This document shows, in pieces, positions 17,774 through 26,081 of a DNA stretch of 45,314 bases (position 1 is the first letter of the stretch; each line of letters opens with the position of its first letter). Origin of the DNA: a virus. The stretch is from positions 1-45,314 of IMG/VR virus record IMGVR_UViG_3300048837_002319, one strand, 5' to 3'. Made by a program: the position numbers and the translations under genes. A model generated the notes under the pieces. It was not told the origin of the DNA. It saw nothing but the letters and a program-made list of their open reading frames with translations, and did not search any database.

Positions 17774-17979
17774 TAGGTCGACCTTAGACCGCGCCGCACG
17801 AGCTCCTCATGCAGTAGCTGCCGAAGGAAGTCAGGTCTGGACGGCTTCGGGTGCGGCAGTGTGGCGAGGTGGGCGTCGAGCTCCGCAAGCATTTCCGGCG
17901 GCACTCTGACACCAACGAGAACCGAACCCACGTAGGGGCGGCCAGACTTCTTTCTGATAACAGGTATTGCGTCGGTCAC
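17773..17979 (-). CDS. Ribbon-helix-helix DNA-binding protein
   Basis: 68 residues from a GTG. The strand VLVGVRVPPEMLAELDAHL followed by a second helix SRPDFLRQLLHEEL matches the MetJ/Arc/CopG fold. Such proteins dimerise and bind short palindromes, often at their own promoter. The start codon sits in the 22-base interval between two perfectly inverted 14-base repeats (17950-17963 and 17986-17999), which suggests autoregulation. It overlaps the HNH-type gene and probably controls it. An antitoxin role cannot be excluded, but no toxin is adjacent. Confidence 0.7.
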   Translation of the reverse strand: MTDAIPVIRKKSGRPYVGSVLVGVRVPPEMLAELDAHLATLPHPKPSRPDFLRQLLHEELVRRGLRST

Positions 17980-17999
17980 AGCTTACTGTTATCAGAAAG
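17950..17999. promoter_or_regulatory. 14-bp perfect inverted repeat around the RHH start codon
   Basis: CTTTCTGATAACAG at 17950-17963 is exactly inverted at 17986-17999 with a 22-base spacer holding the GTG start. Half-site centres are 36 bases apart. It could be a paired operator for the RHH protein, or an mRNA hairpin presenting the start codon in its loop. The same side also lies 66 bases before the plus-strand gene at 18066, so one site could control both directions. Confidence 0.6.
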
Positions 18000-18065
18000 G
18001 CGGCTCGACGGGAAGCGTCAACTTCCCGCCAAGCCTAACCCGACCCTGCGATTTAGGAGATCGCC

Positions 18066-18266
18066 ATGGACCAGGCTGACACGCCCAATAACACAGTCCG
18101 CCGCTCGGTGCTTGCCGGCGGCGCCCTGCTGTTCACGCTTCCCACGCCCCGGCCGGAACCGGCAGCGGATCTGCCACCGGCCCCGGCCAAGATGATCTGG
18201 GTCTGTGTCAATGAGGAACACTGGTTACGCCTGAAGCGCGCCGCCCTTATCTTCCGGCCGGATTGA
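18066..18266 (+). CDS. Small plus-strand protein with WV..EE.W.RLK motif
   Basis: 66 residues, divergent from the RHH gene and opposed to the surrounding head operon. AGGAG lies 6 bases before the ATG. Residues 10-25 (NTVRRSVLAGGALLFT) resemble a short twin-arginine or membrane-targeting segment; a Pro-rich spacer and a C-terminal IWVCVNEEHWLRLKRAA motif follow. The last motif matches the small protein at 29933-30094 in 11 of 20 positions. It stops two bases before the capsid gene's stop. Function unknown; a truncated ribbon-helix-helix fold is possible. Confidence 0.6.
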   Translation: MDQADTPNNTVRRSVLAGGALLFTLPTPRPEPAADLPPAPAKMIWVCVNEEHWLRLKRAALIFRPD

Positions 18267-18268
18267 CC

Positions 18269-19636
18269 CTAAGACGCGGAAAATTTGAGAAATTTGACCG
18301 CGTCGAAGTTGGTCGCGCCGCCGCCGACACGCTTGCGCATGTGGTACTTCACGAACCCGGGCTGGGTGATGTTGTCGCGCACGACCGAGACGCCGAGGCG
18401 GTCGACGATCGTGTAGGCCTCGGCGAAGTCGCCGAACGCGATGGCCAGGGCGCCGGTCGTGGTGAACGCCGACATGTCCTCGCCCTCGGTGATGCCGTAG
18501 CCGAAGATGTTCTCGACCAGGGCGCCGTCGCGCAGGCTGATGCCGTAGGCATAGTTGCCGTCGCCGCCCTTCAGCTTCCGGACGCCGCCGACGGTGCGAC
18601 GGGCCATCAGGAAGCGGCCGGCCTGGCGATACTCGGCCTTCAGCTCGTAGATCAGGTCGAGCAGCTTGTCGGTGCCGTTGGTCGTGGCGCCGAAGCTGCC
18701 GTCCGATCCCGTCGCGATGTACTGGAAGATTTCCCAGGCGCGGGTCGCATCGGACGTGGTGCTGGTCGAGTAGTCGAGCAGGCCACGGGGCTTGTTGACG
18801 CCGTTGCCGACCAGGAAGGCGTTGTTTTCCTTGCGGGCGAACTTGCTGGTCGACTTGTTGGCCAGCCATGCCTCGACGTCGATCTGCGCGTCCTCGAGCA
18901 GGCGCTGCGTCACCTTCGGGTAGGCGTAGAGCTCGTGGACCGGGATCTCCCACTTGCCGATCTGCGGCGTGTCGGTCTGCGCGCGAGTGGTCACCTCGCC
19001 CACCCAGGCCGCATCACCCTCGCCGTTGTCGACCGCGCCCTCGAGCTTGTCGGTGCCGATGGTGACGACGTTGGCGATCTGACGCATGGGCGTCGACTCG
19101 TAGATCTTCTGGACCATGCGCCCGGTCGTGTCGGGCGTGACCCAGTAGCCGCCGGCCGGATCCTGCCCGACCTGCATGGTCTGGGCCTTCACGTCACGCC
19201 GCAGATAGGCGCTGACGGCAGACTTGTACTCGGCCAGGTTCTCGGCGCTGAAGTCCGACTTGCCGACGAGCTCGCCAAAGATCTTGGCAGCCTTGGCCTC
19301 GGCCACGGCTTCGGGGTCGCCCCCCAGGCCGGCGCGGTTCGCCTTCTTGAAGATCTCGTCGAGCTGCTTCTGGACGTCGCTCTTCGTGGCCTCGAAGGCG
19401 TCGCCGATCTTCTTCAGCTCGTCCTTGGTGACCGCGTCTTCGCGACCCTTCTTCAGCTCCTCGAGCGCAGCGTCGTTCTTGTCGCGGAACGACTTGAACA
19501 GGGTGCCGAGCTCGTCGACGGCCTTCTTGGTCTCGACGTCGAGATTGCCGGTCTCTTTGCGCTCGATGTCGAAGCGGCCGGCGGCAGCCGACAGCGCGCT
19601 CGCGCCCATCAGGGCGAGGCGGTGGTTTCCGTACAT
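18269..19636 (-). CDS. Major capsid protein, HK97 fold
   Basis: 455 residues from the ATG at 19636 (AGGG about 9 bases upstream). The N-terminal ~110 residues form a charged coiled coil (KKAVDELGTLFKSFRDKND) like the scaffolding delta domain of HK97-type capsids, removed by the adjacent protease. The rest carries typical HK97 phrases: GGYWVTPDTTGRMVQKIYE, STPMRQIANVVTI, AWVGEVTTRAQTD, and ITQPGFVKYHMRKRVGGG at the end. It assembles the icosahedral head. Protease and portal lie just upstream. Confidence 0.9.
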   Translation of the reverse strand: MYGNHRLALMGASALSAAAGRFDIERKETGNLDVETKKAVDELGTLFKSFRDKNDAALEELKKGREDAVTKDELKKIGDAFEATKSDVQKQLDEIFKKANRAGLGGDPEAVAEAKAAKIFGELVGKSDFSAENLAEYKSAVSAYLRRDVKAQTMQVGQDPAGGYWVTPDTTGRMVQKIYESTPMRQIANVVTIGTDKLEGAVDNGEGDAAWVGEVTTRAQTDTPQIGKWEIPVHELYAYPKVTQRLLEDAQIDVEAWLANKSTSKFARKENNAFLVGNGVNKPRGLLDYSTSTTSDATRAWEIFQYIATGSDGSFGATTNGTDKLLDLIYELKAEYRQAGRFLMARRTVGGVRKLKGGDGNYAYGISLRDGALVENIFGYGITEGEDMSAFTTTGALAIAFGDFAEAYTIVDRLGVSVVRDNITQPGFVKYHMRKRVGGGATNFDAVKFLKFSAS

Positions 19637-19655
19637 GTTGGGGTTCCCTGACGGG

Positions 19656-20327
19656 TTAGGCTCGCAAGGCCTCTGCGGTCTTGCGAAGCGACATGAGCAG
19701 CTCGCCCTTCCCGTCACGGGAGGGGTGCTCGGTCTGACCGCCGTCACGGAGGTCCATCTTGCGGGCGACAGCGACAGCGCGCTTCGCCTCGGATTCTGAG
19801 AAGCCTTCGGCGCGCAGCGCGCGCTCGAGGGCGCGGGCGTCGAAGTCGGTCTTGAGGCCGGACACCTGGGCTTCCGGCAGCATGGGGATGGTGACCAGCG
19901 AGACTTCGTAAAGCTCGACCTCTTTCAGCCGGCGCATGCCCGTGCCGCGGTCGATCTCGTAGTCGATGGTCTTGTAGCCGATCGAGAAGCCACGCACGGC
20001 GCCGACCTGCACCAAGGCGTACGCGATCTTGGCCTGCGGGACCTCCATCACCAACTGGCCGGCGACCTTCAGCCCGCGCTCGTCTTCCTCGATCGACGAC
20101 CAGACGCCGATCGGCAGGCGGTCGTCGTGCTGCCAGAGCATGGCCGGCAGCTGCTTGTGCTTGCGCCAGCCGGCGAGCGACTTCTTGAACGCCCCGGGCA
20201 TGACGACATCGCCGCCGCGGTCGAGGATCCCGAACACCGAGCCGTAGCCGTTGATCTGACCGACGGCGGTTCCGTCGGTCTCGGCGAACTTCAGCTCGAC
20301 GTCGAACGCCAGGCGCTCCTGAGCCAT
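19656..20327 (-). CDS. HK97-family prohead protease
   Basis: 223 residues. The fold's landmarks are present: GYGSVFG...DRGGDVVMPGAF at 27-47, the catalytic His67 in MLWQHD, and Ser115 in GFSIGY, with the acidic ELYEVSLVTIPM strand at 138-149. It cleaves the capsid delta domain during maturation. The protein ends with a basic tail, perhaps an autoprocessing or scaffold-binding segment. ATG overlaps the portal stop. Confidence 0.9.
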   Translation of the reverse strand: MAQERLAFDVELKFAETDGTAVGQINGYGSVFGILDRGGDVVMPGAFKKSLAGWRKHKQLPAMLWQHDDRLPIGVWSSIEEDERGLKVAGQLVMEVPQAKIAYALVQVGAVRGFSIGYKTIDYEIDRGTGMRRLKEVELYEVSLVTIPMLPEAQVSGLKTDFDARALERALRAEGFSESEAKRAVAVARKMDLRDGGQTEHPSRDGKGELLMSLRKTAEALRA

Positions 20328-21562
20328 CAGGCGGCTTCCTCTTCCTTGGTGGTCTTGGGCGCCTTGGCGGCGATGTTGGTGGGTTCGCGCAGCTGCGCGG
20401 CCGCGCCGCCCATCGGCGGCAGGTCCAGGTCCTCACGGACCTCGTCCTGGGTCATCCAGGCGGGCGAGCCGCCGGCGCCCAGGGCCTTGGCGTAGTATTC
20501 GGACTGGTCCTTCCGCGACCCGCGGACCAGGCCGCGGGAGTTGAAGGCCGTGAAGTGTCCGGTGTCGTCGTCGACGCCGAGCAGCCAGACGTCCGCCGAC
20601 TCCTCGATCAGCGTGTAGAGCGGCTGCAGCGTGTGCTTTTCGTGGGCGTCAAACAGCTGCTCGGCGCTGGCGTAGGTCGGCTGCTCGACCGCGAACACCA
20701 TCATGGGCTGGACGTTCAGCGACCGGCAGGTCTCGATGACCTGGAAGCGCCGGGTCTCGATGTGCTGCGCATCGACGCCGCTCATCTGCTGGGCCAGCCA
20801 CTTGGCGCCGTTGTCCAGGATCAGCGGGGCGCCGCGGTTGTCGCCGGCGGCGTGCTTCTTGATCCAGTCGGTCAGCTTCTGGTGCTGGTCGGGGGTCAGC
20901 TTGCCTTCGACGGCATAGGTGCCGCTGGGCGCCACGCCGTTCTGGTGCAGGCGGCTGTGGCCCTCCTCGAGGGCCATCGACAGTCCGATCTGCTCGCGGG
21001 CGAGCTTTACGGTTTCCAGGCCCATCCAGCTGTTCCAGCTGAGGCCGCGGATATGCCAGATCTCGCGCGAGGTCAGGTTGCGGAAGCCCGCCCCATCCTC
21101 GCTCAGCACGTCGTAGCGCAGCGACAGGTCGGGCAGCTTGCGCACCGACACCCGACCGGGCTCGAGCGGGATCAGCTCCAGGATGCGACCGCCGGGACCA
21201 CGGCTGATGTAGACGAAGGCGTTGCCGGCCAGCACCAGGTGCAGGACCAGGACGGCGCGGAACTCGAAGCTGGTCTGGTAGTCGTTGGGCCGCCGGCAGA
21301 GCAGCTTGTAGAGCGGATGGGTCCGGTCGACGTCCGCGCCCTTGCCGTCGGCGCGGCTTTTCAGGATCTGCCAGGGGACCTGGGCGACGCCGTTGGTCAG
21401 GACGCGACAGCAGGCCAGCACCGTCGAGACCTGCAGGGCGGTCATGTAGTTGACCGTCTGGCCGGACTTGCTCGGCCCCCACATCAGGAAGTCGGGCAGG
21501 CTGTCGAGGACGGTCGCCTTGAACTCGCGCCCGTCGAAGAGTCGATCGAAGATCCCGCGCAT
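20327..21562 (-). CDS. Portal protein, HK97 gp3-like
   Basis: 411 residues. Typical portal phrases: SGQTVNYMTALQVSTVLACCRVLTNGVAQVPWQI near 33-65, HPLYKLLCRRPNDYQTSFEFR near 84-104, and GNAFVYI.R..GGRILELIPLEPGRV. It forms the dodecameric ring at one vertex through which DNA is packed. ATG at 21562 overlaps the stop of the small membrane gene; upstream in-frame sequence is not protein-like. Length is normal for the family. Confidence 0.9.
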   Translation of the reverse strand: MRGIFDRLFDGREFKATVLDSLPDFLMWGPSKSGQTVNYMTALQVSTVLACCRVLTNGVAQVPWQILKSRADGKGADVDRTHPLYKLLCRRPNDYQTSFEFRAVLVLHLVLAGNAFVYISRGPGGRILELIPLEPGRVSVRKLPDLSLRYDVLSEDGAGFRNLTSREIWHIRGLSWNSWMGLETVKLAREQIGLSMALEEGHSRLHQNGVAPSGTYAVEGKLTPDQHQKLTDWIKKHAAGDNRGAPLILDNGAKWLAQQMSGVDAQHIETRRFQVIETCRSLNVQPMMVFAVEQPTYASAEQLFDAHEKHTLQPLYTLIEESADVWLLGVDDDTGHFTAFNSRGLVRGSRKDQSEYYAKALGAGGSPAWMTQDEVREDLDLPPMGGAAAQLREPTNIAAKAPKTTKEEEAA

Positions 21563-21768
21563 CAGGTCTTCGGCGTCCTCGAGAGGACGGCGGTGGCGAG
21601 CATCAGCCCGACGCCGGCGACGATCCAGGCGGCAGGCTCGCTGAACCCGGCGACGCCCTTTACGATCAGGCCCGAGGCCACGAGGCCGAGGGTGTTGACC
21701 AGCAACACGTTGGAGTGCGCGGCCAGACCCTTTTGGATCCCGGTCGCCCACACGAAAAGCTTACGCAT
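21562..21768 (-). CDS. Small two-helix membrane protein between terminase and portal
   Basis: 68 residues with hydrophobic segments at about 20-38 and 46-63 and a basic start. It overlaps the terminase gene by 8 bases and the portal start by 4, so it is embedded in the packaging operon. Function unknown; position argues for expression with late genes. Small membrane genes at this spot occur in other HK97-type phages, but no family is recognised here. Confidence 0.65.
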   Translation of the reverse strand: MRKLFVWATGIQKGLAAHSNVLLVNTLGLVASGLIVKGVAGFSEPAAWIVAGVGLMLATAVLSRTPKT

Positions 21769-23518
21769 CCCAGAAGCTCCTCGTGCCGTCTTCGATGGTG
21801 GTGATGCGCGGCTGCATGGCGTTGATCAGGGCGTCGATGCCGTCGATCTTCATCGGCGACTCCGGGCTTTCCTTGATCGGCAGCAGCGTCTCGTCCCGCC
21901 GGCGGGCGACCACGACGTTGCTGGCCATCCAGTCCATGCAGGGGTTGGAGTCGTGGGCGACGTAGGCGGGCCCGGCTTTGACGGCCTGCTCGAGCGCCTT
22001 CGCGGGATCCGTCACCGACGCGGACTTCTTGTGCAGGATCTGGAAGGGCGGATCATCGGGATCGCCGGCCAGGTCCTCGTTGAGCCGGACGGCCATGCCC
22101 TGGGCGGCGGCGAACTGGTCGAAGGTGCCCTTGCGGACCGCCTTGTACCGATCGACCCACGCGCGGATCTGGCGTTCGACTTCGTTGTGGTCGACGAAGT
22201 TGCCCGGGGTCAGCCGCAGGAACCCCTGCTTTTCCCAGGACCGGTAGGGCGCGACGCCCCGCCCCTCGGCGTTCTCCGGGTCATCGAGCACCGCTTCCGG
22301 CAGCCAGAAGATGGGCTTGAAGATCAGCTGCTCGACGCCGTCCTTCAGAGGCGACGGCCGCCACGCGGCCAGCACCAGGGCGGTGATGTCGTCCTTGTCG
22401 GCCAGGTCGGCGCCGATCCAGACGTCGAGGCCGTCGAAGTCCTCCCAGGTGACGCCGGTTCCGCAGCGCTTCCACTGGGCCATGTTCAGCCAGGCGCTTG
22501 CCGCGCCCAGCCAGAGGTTCAGGTTCTTGGTCTTGAAGTTGCCCTCGGCCGAGGGCGAGGCCTTCGCGTCCTTCGCCGCGGCCCGCATCTTCGCCAGCTT
22601 CGGCGTGGCGGGCATCAGCGGGTTGGCCTTGGCCCAGACCGTCTCGTCGTAGGGGTCGTCGCCCTCGTCGAGCGTGAAGATGATTCCGAAGAAGTGGTCG
22701 GCCTCGAGGACGGCGGCCAGCACCTTCGTCAGGTAGAGGCGCTGCTCGTAGCAGACCCCCGCCATGTTGAAGCCGGCCGTCGTGATGATGACGGTCAGCG
22801 GGTTGTCCCGGGCCCCGTCGCCCGACGTCATGACGTCGTAGAGGGCGCGGTCCTTGTGGGCGTGCAGCTCGTCCAGGATCGAGCAGTGCGGGTTGTGCCC
22901 GTCGTTGGTGCTGCCCTTGCTGTTGACGGTCTGGATGAAGCCGTCGTTCTCGGCGCAGGTGATGGACTTGGCCCACACCGTCAGGCCGAAGGCTTCGCGC
23001 AGCTCAGGGAGCTTCGCGGCCATCTTCTTCATCGGGTCGAAGACCTTCAGGGCCTGGGCCCCGGTGGTCGCGCCGACGTAGATCTCGGGCCCGACCTCGT
23101 CCTCGCAGCAGAGGCAGTAGAGGCCGATCACCGCGGCGATCGTCGACTTCGCGCCCTTCCGCGCCATCTCGATGTAGGCCGTCGAGAAGCGGCGCTTGCC
23201 GTCCTCGACCCGGCGCCAGCCGAACAGCACGACCAGGATGAAGATCTGCGGCGGCGCCAGCACGATCGTCTTCGGATCCCAGGACCCTTTGACGTGCGGC
23301 ATCTTCTCGGCGAAGTCGCAGATGTTGTTGCCGTGCCAGGGGTCGAACTCGTACCCCCAGCGCTTCGGCCGGCGCAGGTCGTTCAGGTGCCGGCGGCAGG
23401 CCTGCTTGACGTACTGGCAGGCGATGATCTTGCCGCCGACGACGTCCTTCGCCCAGGCGTTGGCGACCGCGACGAAGTCCTTCGAGTGCCCGGTGTCCGT
23501 GCTAGCGGCGCGGGGCAT
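21761..23518 (-). CDS. Terminase large subunit
   Basis: 585 residues from the ATG at 23518 (a TTG nine bases earlier is the alternative). Walker A is ARKGAKST at 119-126, Walker B CSILDELH at 212-219 with Asp216/Glu217, and the C-terminal nuclease begins with WIGADLADKDDITAL near 367-381, giving the first metal-binding Asp371. It is the ATPase and nuclease of DNA packaging, of the HK97/Terminase_1 type. It overlaps the small subunit gene. Confidence 0.93.
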   Translation of the reverse strand: MPRAASTDTGHSKDFVAVANAWAKDVVGGKIIACQYVKQACRRHLNDLRRPKRWGYEFDPWHGNNICDFAEKMPHVKGSWDPKTIVLAPPQIFILVVLFGWRRVEDGKRRFSTAYIEMARKGAKSTIAAVIGLYCLCCEDEVGPEIYVGATTGAQALKVFDPMKKMAAKLPELREAFGLTVWAKSITCAENDGFIQTVNSKGSTNDGHNPHCSILDELHAHKDRALYDVMTSGDGARDNPLTVIITTAGFNMAGVCYEQRLYLTKVLAAVLEADHFFGIIFTLDEGDDPYDETVWAKANPLMPATPKLAKMRAAAKDAKASPSAEGNFKTKNLNLWLGAASAWLNMAQWKRCGTGVTWEDFDGLDVWIGADLADKDDITALVLAAWRPSPLKDGVEQLIFKPIFWLPEAVLDDPENAEGRGVAPYRSWEKQGFLRLTPGNFVDHNEVERQIRAWVDRYKAVRKGTFDQFAAAQGMAVRLNEDLAGDPDDPPFQILHKKSASVTDPAKALEQAVKAGPAYVAHDSNPCMDWMASNVVVARRRDETLLPIKESPESPMKIDGIDALINAMQPRITTIEDGTRSFWDA

Positions 23519-24059
23519 TCCGTCCAAACGGGTTGGCCGGCGCCTCTGGCTTGCCGCCGCTGCCTCGCGCCAGCCTGCTCGCCGGCCCGGCCAGGCCGAG
23601 CTGCTCGCCGAGCATGCGGAACTGGGCGATGTAGGACGCCGGCGCGGGCGCCGGTGCGTCGATAAGGCGGCTACGCTTCAGCGCGCCGCCATGGGCCTGA
23701 CCCTCGAGACCGTCTTCACGGCCGCCCTGATCAGCCGGCTCGGCCTTCAGGTTCCTGCATTTCCGCAGGATGTGGGCCATCGAGCACCACTCGGCGAAGG
23801 TCTCGGCGTCGCACTGGCGGGCGCCGTTGGCGACCACGGCGTCGTGGTACTCGGCCCAGATGTCCGCGATCTCGAGCGGAAGCTCCGGCGGGCGCAGACG
23901 GATCTCCGGCGCCTCGGCGACGTCGGTCTTCATGGTGCTGACGCCGCCGGCGGCGGCCAGCTGCGAAACCCTCGTCCGGGTTTGCCCGTCACGGCACGGC
24001 TGAGCTGTGCCCCGGGCCCTCTTGGCGCCGGGCAGCGCCTTTTTTCGACCGGGCTGCAT
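23502..24059 (-). CDS. Terminase small subunit, P27-like
   Basis: 185 residues. The basic N-terminus (MQPGRKKALPGAKRARGTAQPCR) and the central PELPLEIADIWAEYHDAVVANG...TFAEWCSMAHIL match the P27 family. It recognises the packaging site on phage DNA. The long start at 24059 is preferred because the basic N-terminal segment is typical. The 108 bases between this gene and the methylase hold no gene, only T-runs and C-rich runs; in this phage type the cos or pac site often lies here, but none was identified. Confidence 0.8.
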   Translation of the reverse strand: MQPGRKKALPGAKRARGTAQPCRDGQTRTRVSQLAAAGGVSTMKTDVAEAPEIRLRPPELPLEIADIWAEYHDAVVANGARQCDAETFAEWCSMAHILRKCRNLKAEPADQGGREDGLEGQAHGGALKRSRLIDAPAPAPASYIAQFRMLGEQLGLAGPASRLARGSGGKPEAPANPFGRNAPRR

Positions 24060-24167
24060 TTTTTCGAAGCCTCGCGATGTTCAAATCGCACGCGCGTTTT
24101 TTTGCTTCCCCCACCGGTCCGGGCGCGAAAGGTCGGGGACTTTTGGCCCCCCTCCCCCTTCGGCCGG

Positions 24168-24980
24168 TCAGGCCGCCGCGCGGCCGCCGGTGATGATCAG
24201 CTCGCCCGCCCTCTGGGCCTGGCCCGACAGGGTGTAGGTCGTCGTGACCTCCTCGAGCTCGAAGGCTCGGAAGGTCTCGCGGACACCGGGCGTGTCGTTG
24301 AGCGAGAGGACGAAGCGTCCCTTGATGGTGGCCAGCTGCTCGGCCATGGCCGCGAACTGATCGCGGCCGAAGAGCTCGGCGCCGTAATCGTCCTCGCTGC
24401 CCCAGTAAGGCGGGTCGAGGTAGAACAGCGTCTCAGCGGTGTCGTAGCGGGCAACGAAGGCCTGCCACGGCAGGCGCTCGATGATGACGCCCGACATGCG
24501 GACATGCAGGTCTTCGAGCATCGGAGCCAGCTTCGACAGGTCGAAGGCGCCGCCTCGATGGTGCGACACACCGAAGTTGCGTCCCGTCACCTTCCCGCCG
24601 AAGGCTGTCTTCTGCAGGTAGAGGAAGCGGGCGGCCCGCTGCAGGTCGGTGAGCGTCTCGGGATCGATCCCGACCAGGCGCTCGAACTCGGCCCGCGTCG
24701 TCAGCTGGAAGCGCATCCAGTCCAGGAACGCCACGTAGTGGACCTGCAGGACGCGGTAGAGGTTGGACACCTCGCGGCTCCAGTCGTTGATGACCTCGGC
24801 TTGCGGCTTCAGCGATCGACGAAGGAAGACGCCACCCATGCCCACGAAGGGCTCGGCGTACGTCTTGTGCGGGATGGTCTCGATGAGGGCGACCAGGCGC
24901 TTGGCCAGGTTCCTCTTGCCGCCGATGTACGGGGCGACGGGCCGCACCGGGGCGACCCGTTGGAAGTTACTAGACTCCAT
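24168..24980 (-). CDS. DNA adenine N6-methyltransferase, D12 (Dam) class
   Basis: 270 residues. The D12-class order is clear: PYIGGKRNLAKRL at 17-29, SAM-binding motif I AEPFVGMGG at 42-50, NDWS at 65-68 and catalytic DPPY at 189-192. It methylates adenine, typically in GATC or a related site; the target is unknown. It is not of the CcrM (GANTC, beta) arrangement. It lies between terminase and the HNH group and could protect phage DNA from restriction, or mark the packaging substrate. Confidence 0.88.
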   Translation of the reverse strand: MESSNFQRVAPVRPVAPYIGGKRNLAKRLVALIETIPHKTYAEPFVGMGGVFLRRSLKPQAEVINDWSREVSNLYRVLQVHYVAFLDWMRFQLTTRAEFERLVGIDPETLTDLQRAARFLYLQKTAFGGKVTGRNFGVSHHRGGAFDLSKLAPMLEDLHVRMSGVIIERLPWQAFVARYDTAETLFYLDPPYWGSEDDYGAELFGRDQFAAMAEQLATIKGRFVLSLNDTPGVRETFRAFELEEVTTTYTLSGQAQRAGELIITGGRAAA

Positions 24981-25030
24981 GAAGGACTCAACTCGGGATA
25001 GCCCAGCCGGTGGACCGGTGGCGGGGCTGA

Positions 25031-25092
25031 GGGGCTGCTAGCGCCCCAAGGTGCGGGTGGCTGCCCGCGGCTCAGGGTGTTGACGCACCCTG
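25031..25092. other. Three tandem hairpins between methylase and early genes
   Basis: Three inverted repeats follow one another: GGGGC/GCCCC (25031-25035, 25043-25047), GCGGG/CCCGC (25053-25057, 25064-25068) and CAGGGTG/CACCCTG (25073-25079, 25086-25092). Loops are 6-7 bases. No gene covers them. No T-run follows on either strand. They may end or attenuate leftward transcripts before the late genes, or be protein-binding structure. Confidence 0.4.
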
Positions 25093-25122
25093 GCCCCCGT
25101 CTCTTTCGACGAGGGCGGAATT

Positions 25123-25461
25123 CTACTCCCCGACAGACCGTCTGAGGAGGTCTGCCCAGACCTCGGCGGATAGCGTCAGGGTCGCGGTCGCGCCCGGATC
25201 CACATGAGAGGCCGGCTTGGGCTTGTTTTGCATTGGCCCCTTCTCGGGGGCGCTGTTGCAGTAGTTGTTGCAGTTGGCGTCGCCTGGGGTGCAGCGGCCG
25301 GGCTGGCCGCGGTCGCGGCTATAGCCGCAGACGAAGATCCCTTCGCGGCGGGCGGGATCGCCGCGGACGGTCACCCTAACCATCCCGCCCTCAATGGGCG
25401 TGACGTTGATGTAGCCCGGGTATGCCGGGTCGAGGTTGGTGTGGGCGACGACGTCCTTCAT
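25123..25461 (-). CDS. Cys-rich hypothetical protein
   Basis: 112 residues. The middle has a Cys/Asn cluster (FVCGYSRDRGQPGRC..., CNNYCN) between about 44 and 69, possibly metal-binding; the start AHTNLDPAYPGYINVT and VRVTVRGD look beta-rich. No family recognised. It follows the 77-residue gene by 3 bases and is the last gene of this sub-operon before the hairpins. Confidence 0.6.
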   Translation of the reverse strand: MKDVVAHTNLDPAYPGYINVTPIEGGMVRVTVRGDPARREGIFVCGYSRDRGQPGRCTPGDANCNNYCNSAPEKGPMQNKPKPASHVDPGATATLTLSAEVWADLLRRSVGE

Positions 25462-25464
25462 CGA

Positions 25465-25698
25465 CTACGCCTTCGCCTTCTTCGCCTTGGCCGGAGCCTC
25501 GGCCGCGCCGATCACCAGGGACATCACCGCCCCGGGCTTCTCGCCCGGGCCCGGGGTGTGGTCGGCCATCAGGCGCAGCGACCAGGCCAGGTCGGCGTCA
25601 TCGATGTTGATTCCGACCTGGTCGGCGACGACGCGGCGGACCATGCGCAGGACCTCGTCGTGCGGGACGACGATGGTGCGCTCGACGGGCTTGGACAT
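25465..25698 (-). CDS. Small hypothetical protein
   Basis: 77 residues from the ATG at 25698, which overlaps the HNH gene stop. A short helix-rich body (DEVLRMVRRVVADQVGINIDDADLAWSLRLMAD) with a Lys/Ala tail (AKAKKAKA). No function recognised. Upstream in-frame sequence is antisense-like and left out. Confidence 0.6.
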   Translation of the reverse strand: MSKPVERTIVVPHDEVLRMVRRVVADQVGINIDDADLAWSLRLMADHTPGPGEKPGAVMSLVIGAAEAPAKAKKAKA

Positions 25699-26081
25699 CA
25701 GAAGATCCTCGGCTCGAGGCCCAGGCGGGCCGCGACGCGGTGCATGGCCTCGACACCGGCGTGCTCGAGGCGCTGTTTGAAGCCGTTGTGGCAGGGGGTG
25801 CAGCTGCTGACCCACCAGCGCTGATCCCAGAAAAGCTCCTGGTCACCCTTGTGGGGCCAGAAGTGGTCGACCAGCGTCGCCGGCGTGATCCGGGCCTCGC
25901 GGGAGGTTGCGCAGAACCGACAGAGCGGATGCTCCCGCAGCCAGGCCTTCGCGGCAGCGTCCCACTGGGTGGTGTACCCTCGATCCCGCGACGACCCGCG
26001 CCGCTGATCTGAGACCCGATTGACGGCGGTCCTGGCCAGGAGCGCCTGCTTGCGCCGCGCGTTGGGCGGCGCGGTGGGCAT
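25698..26081 (-). CDS. HNH endonuclease, HK97 gp74-like
   Basis: 127 residues. Two zinc knuckles (C54-x2-C57 and C94-x2-C97) enclose the HNH core with VDHFWPHKGD (His73) and HNGFK (His98, Asn99). RGYTTQWDAAAKAWLREHPLC before the first knuckle is the usual lead-in. In HK97 the gp74 nuclease acts with the terminase in cos cleavage, and the gene lies near the terminase there as here. The start overlaps the 46-residue membrane gene. Confidence 0.85.
   Translation of the reverse strand: MPTAPPNARRKQALLARTAVNRVSDQRRGSSRDRGYTTQWDAAAKAWLREHPLCRFCATSREARITPATLVDHFWPHKGDQELFWDQRWWVSSCTPCHNGFKQRLEHAGVEAMHRVAARLGLEPRIF

Noticed and set aside
20555-23665. A 1036-codon open frame on the plus strand over the portal and terminase genes
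   Set aside because: It is antisense to genes with clear portal and terminase motifs; its protein is Asp/Val/Gly/Arg low-complexity, the usual shadow of GC-rich coding sequence.
24100-24160. A G/C-run palindrome near the terminase small subunit as a terminator or cos site
   Set aside because: The stem is short, no T-run follows on either strand, and there is no way to see cohesive ends from sequence alone.
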